NCBI GenBank assembly: GCA_019009955.1
Contig: CM032230.1
Coordinates: 125,554,001 to 125,618,000 of the forward strand
DNA from: Riptortus pedestris
Taxonomy: Eukaryota > Arthropoda > Insecta > Hemiptera > Alydidae
Reading direction: 5' to 3'
Length of the DNA stretch: 64,000 nt
Position 1 is the stretch's first letter. Every line of letters starts with the position of its first letter. This document shows, in pieces, positions 59,761 to 64,000 of this stretch. The notes beneath the pieces are model-generated. The model made no database searches. It was not told the DNA's origin and saw only the letters and a program-made list of their open reading frames with translations. The position numbers were made by a program, and so were the translations under genes.

Positions 59761-60647
59761 TTTTGCAAATCCAAAAAACATGATTTTTCCAAGGAAAAAA
59801 ATTTTTTTAACATATAGAATGGATTGTGTTTTATGAACGCTTAAAATGGATCAATAATAACCATAATTATTTGTTGTTATATGACCGTATTCATTATAAT
59901 ATTCGAGCGAAAAATGGGCTAAGTTTTGATACAGGCATTCAAGAATGAAATTATAAATAGGGCATTCCAATCACTTTCTTTATTTTAAGACTCACAGTAA
60001 TACCAAAAAAAAAATATATTTTCTTTATGACAATACGGAGTTTTCAAAATCGCAAACTCAGAAGCTACAGGAGCTTTAGACCACAAAATAAAAACGTTAT
60101 ATAACCTTCTATAAATGAGAGCATGAAAAAAATTGAACATTTACAAAATTATGTATTTATAGAAAATATCAGGGAAGAAACGGTATTTAAGTAATTCTTG
60201 TATTACTAGGCTAAGAATAACTTACGTATTAGCAGTAACTAAATTAATAAATAGGCTCTGAAATATTTTTAAGGCCTTGTTATGAGCTTTTGTCGAATAA
60301 CGTTTTATAGTATTATTTTGTCGAAAGGGAAAAAGAACGCGGAAAAGAAAATGAGTATTAGAATTTCAGACACGTACTATTATATGATGTTTTGCATTCT
60401 ATGTGCGAAGGCTGTTTCAATTATGGTTTCACGGTAGTAAAGAACTACGGCATTTGCTTCGTCTGTACATATATAAACTACTTATCAACTAGGAAAAGAT
60501 GTTAATTAACTGTTTGAGCAATTTGTGTGATTGGAATTTCTATAAATGCGGTGGGAAAATCAGTTATAGACTTTCCAGAAGTAAACCAAGGCCCACAACC
60601 GGAACATTAACCTAACCATAAGCAATATTAGTATGCACTGTTTTAAC
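59761..60647. other. AT-rich intergenic sequence
   Basis: Nothing recognised. Confidence 0.4.
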
Positions 60648-62231
<1,584 letters not shown>

Positions 62232-63267
62232 GCTAGCATGAATGATACCACTTGTTAACGTAAATGGTTAATTAAAAGTAAAAAAGTTCTACTTGTTTAC
62301 TAAGCAAAAAACTGCTAATAAATTGGCCATTCATTCCAGTATTTTACGTTAATACCTTTGTATTTCTTAATAAATTCCTGAGTTAATTATTTTTAAATAA
62401 AAAGTATTTGTGACAAGTGTCTATAAATTAAAAACCGTATTGGGGTAAATAAAAGAAATAATCATACAATAATTTTGTATTTAGACTACAGGGAGTTATA
62501 GTAAACACAGTTATTAATCCTGAAATTGTGTTGGAACAAAGAATTTTCCTCTCCTTAATTTTTATGACTCAGGTTAGACGGGAATCGACAATATCCAATA
62601 AATGCATTTGTAAGTTATTGACTTTGAATTTATGTTTATAAATAGCTTTATATATAACGCATATTTATATTGATAGATATGGGAATCATATGACTACGAA
62701 TCTGACAATGAAAAATTTTCAGAATAAGTTTCATTGTCCGCTGAATAGTCTTGTATTATCAAAATGTTTGTAAAAACACAGAAGCGGTATTATCTTTAGA
62801 AGTGGAACGTAGGAACAGACAGATAAATTAGGAAGGCATATTAATTTTAAATAACTAAAGATTCCAGTCGATGGGGATACAATAGGTGAATGTAATAAAT
62901 TATGATTACTAGAAATACCCTTTTGAAAATTGTCCGCCGGGGCGAGTCGAACAAAAAAGGAGTAACTTTCAGCACTCCATTTTGGTAGCATGAAAAGCCC
63001 AACGAAAAAAAAAAAGTTTACCAAACAATTCACTAGAGAATGATGAAGTGGGTAATGAAAATAAAAAGGTCCAATGTTCGCTCATACGGCTCTTATGAAT
63101 ACTTTTTTTTGGTTTTTACAATTTCTGTTTGATATGAAACTGGTTTCGATGAAAGCACGAATATTATTTCCTTTTTTTTAAGCTTGTGAAGTGGGTTTTG
63201 AGTATGATTAATTTGTAGTCCTGAATAAATATTATTATTCAAGCTCTTGCGCAATAGTGGTCCCACT
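62232..63267. other. AT-rich intergenic sequence
   Basis: The 100-codon minus frame at 62731-63033 has a hydrophobic start but no recognised domain. Confidence 0.35.
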
Positions 63268-64000
63268 TTTTAGCAGATTTCCCTAAGGGAAATCAACTAT
63301 TGACGTCGTACACATGATGTCCTCGATAGTGCATAGATCCTACCCAGGAGGTGACAAAAATGAGGTCCGTACAAAACTGTATATATTCAATATATACCAT
63401 GTACCAAGTCCCCCCCCCCTTAAAACCTACAATTATTTTAATACAAGGCTGAGACTTGGTGTGCCATAAATGGGACCTATGAAGAATCCTTCCAGCCTTT
63501 ATTCAACTTCCTAACCTTCTCCAGTACTTCTCCAGCGACCATAACTTTGGAAATTCCATGGTATTCCCTACTTTTTATGGCGGTTTCTTGTAGAAAATAA
63601 AATTCTAATACGAGTTTATATCCTGGAATTTTTCGAATTGACGCATCCTTTATCCGTAAAACGCGCAAATCTTTATTTCAGAAATGGCACGTTTTATTGA
63701 AAACGGCTACATAAAAGTTGTAGCCAGCAAAATTATCTTTGAAACAAGGCTAAGTGGAAAGGAATGGATTTTGAAATTATATACAATTACATTTAAATAA
63801 AGGTCAAGTTCGTTAAGAGCTAAAAAAGTGGGAGGGCGTGTTTAGAGGGGAAGGCTGATGAAAAATTGTAATATCTCTGTTATTATACATCTAATTGAAA
63901 AATTGTATAGAACCAATCTTATTGCAAATGTAATTTTCTATAAATGTTGCTGTGTACGTTTTTTCACTTTCTTGATTATCAACCGAGATATTTGCAATTT
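63268..64000 (-). mobile_element. HINE-like element, interrupted, running off the window
   Basis: Right end at 63268 (TTTTAGCAGATTTCCC, one side of the palindrome shortened), TAGATCCTACCCAGGAGG, AAAACTGTATATATTCAATA, then 0.39 kb of other sequence. It resumes near 63784 with AAAGGTCAAGTTCGTTAAG, the C-rich tract and ATATTTGCAATTT at the last base. The left end must lie outside the window. Confidence 0.82.
63396..63783. other. Insertion inside a HINE-like copy, unidentified
   Basis: Starts around ACCAAGTCCCCC, with an inverted partner GACTTGGT at about 63452. It contains a 63-codon minus frame (63477-63668) with a lysine- and glutamate-rich, protein-like composition ending VAGEVLEKVRKLNKGW. 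No family was recognised; it could be a fragment of a transposon protein. Confidence 0.35.

Noticed and set aside
62731..63033. 100-codon minus frame with a signal-like N-terminus
   Set aside because: The hydrophobic start comes from a run of A's (poly-Phe on the minus strand), and the remainder has no recognisable pattern.

Overview
This window is AT-rich metazoan genomic DNA and reads as a repeat-filled gene desert. No complete host gene is recognisable. The transposon content is animal-type and leans towards arthropods: a jockey-like LINE reverse transcriptase, an I-type LINE RNase H tail, an R2-like fragment, a piggyBac wreck, Tc1 and hAT-like relics, a Penelope-like repeat, a solo LTR with a TATA box and a TCAGT initiator, and tRNA-headed SINEs. 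The species cannot be fixed from the sequence alone.

One repeat family dominates, with about 30 copies or fragments on both strands. A typical copy is 550-800 bp. The left end carries GTCCGTC followed by a perfect hairpin (ACGCAG-GGG-CTGCGT) and then AAGCAGATTTCCC. The right end carries the 20-bp palindrome GATTTCCCTTAAGGGAAATC followed by TGCTAAAA. AGCAGATTTCCC and GGGAAATCTGCT are inverted copies of each other lying just inside the ends, while the extreme ends do not match. There is no clear target duplication, insertions sit in A/T runs, and a microsatellite occupies one fixed internal slot. This is the architecture of non-autonomous Helentron/DINE-1-type (HINE) rolling-circle elements, so I call them HINE-like. 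The right half is shared by all copies. The left arms fall into three types: A (contains GGCGTAATAACCCAGTAG), B (contains AACGGCTTCTGAATT or the longer GGAAAGAAAAACAATT arm) and C (contains GACATGAGTAGGAG and GGGGGTTTACCGAAGG).

Layout. 1-10.5 kb: HINE-like copies, a possible secreted-peptide first exon (1.7 kb), Tc1 and R2-like scraps, a hAT-like MITE with a 9-bp target duplication (6.9-7.6 kb), a SINE, and two HINE-like copies head to head. 11.4-12.4 kb: jockey-like RT with a mutated catalytic box. 13-30 kb: sparse sequence with HINE-like copies, a SINE and microsatellites, including a nested pair at 27.6-28.9 kb. 31-33.4 kb: a decayed piggyBac whose cysteine-rich domain is split by a HINE-like insertion. 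34-42.5 kb: LINE 3' ends, HINE-like copies in tandem, a TTAA-flanked hairpin and an unidentified membrane-protein-like ORF. 43-50 kb: solo LTR, SINEs, and a Penelope-like repeat with a hammerhead-like core. 50.5-64 kb: LINE 3' ends, an I-type LINE inserted into a HINE-like copy, a transposon protein fragment, and three more interrupted HINE-like copies.

The elements do not form a pathway. What links them is insertion history: HINE-like copies sit in the piggyBac and in each other, and LINE or Helitron-like sequence sits in HINE-like copies, which gives relative ages and clean empty-site tests. All reading was by eye; copy boundaries are usually good to a few bases at intact ends and tens of bases at eroded ends.
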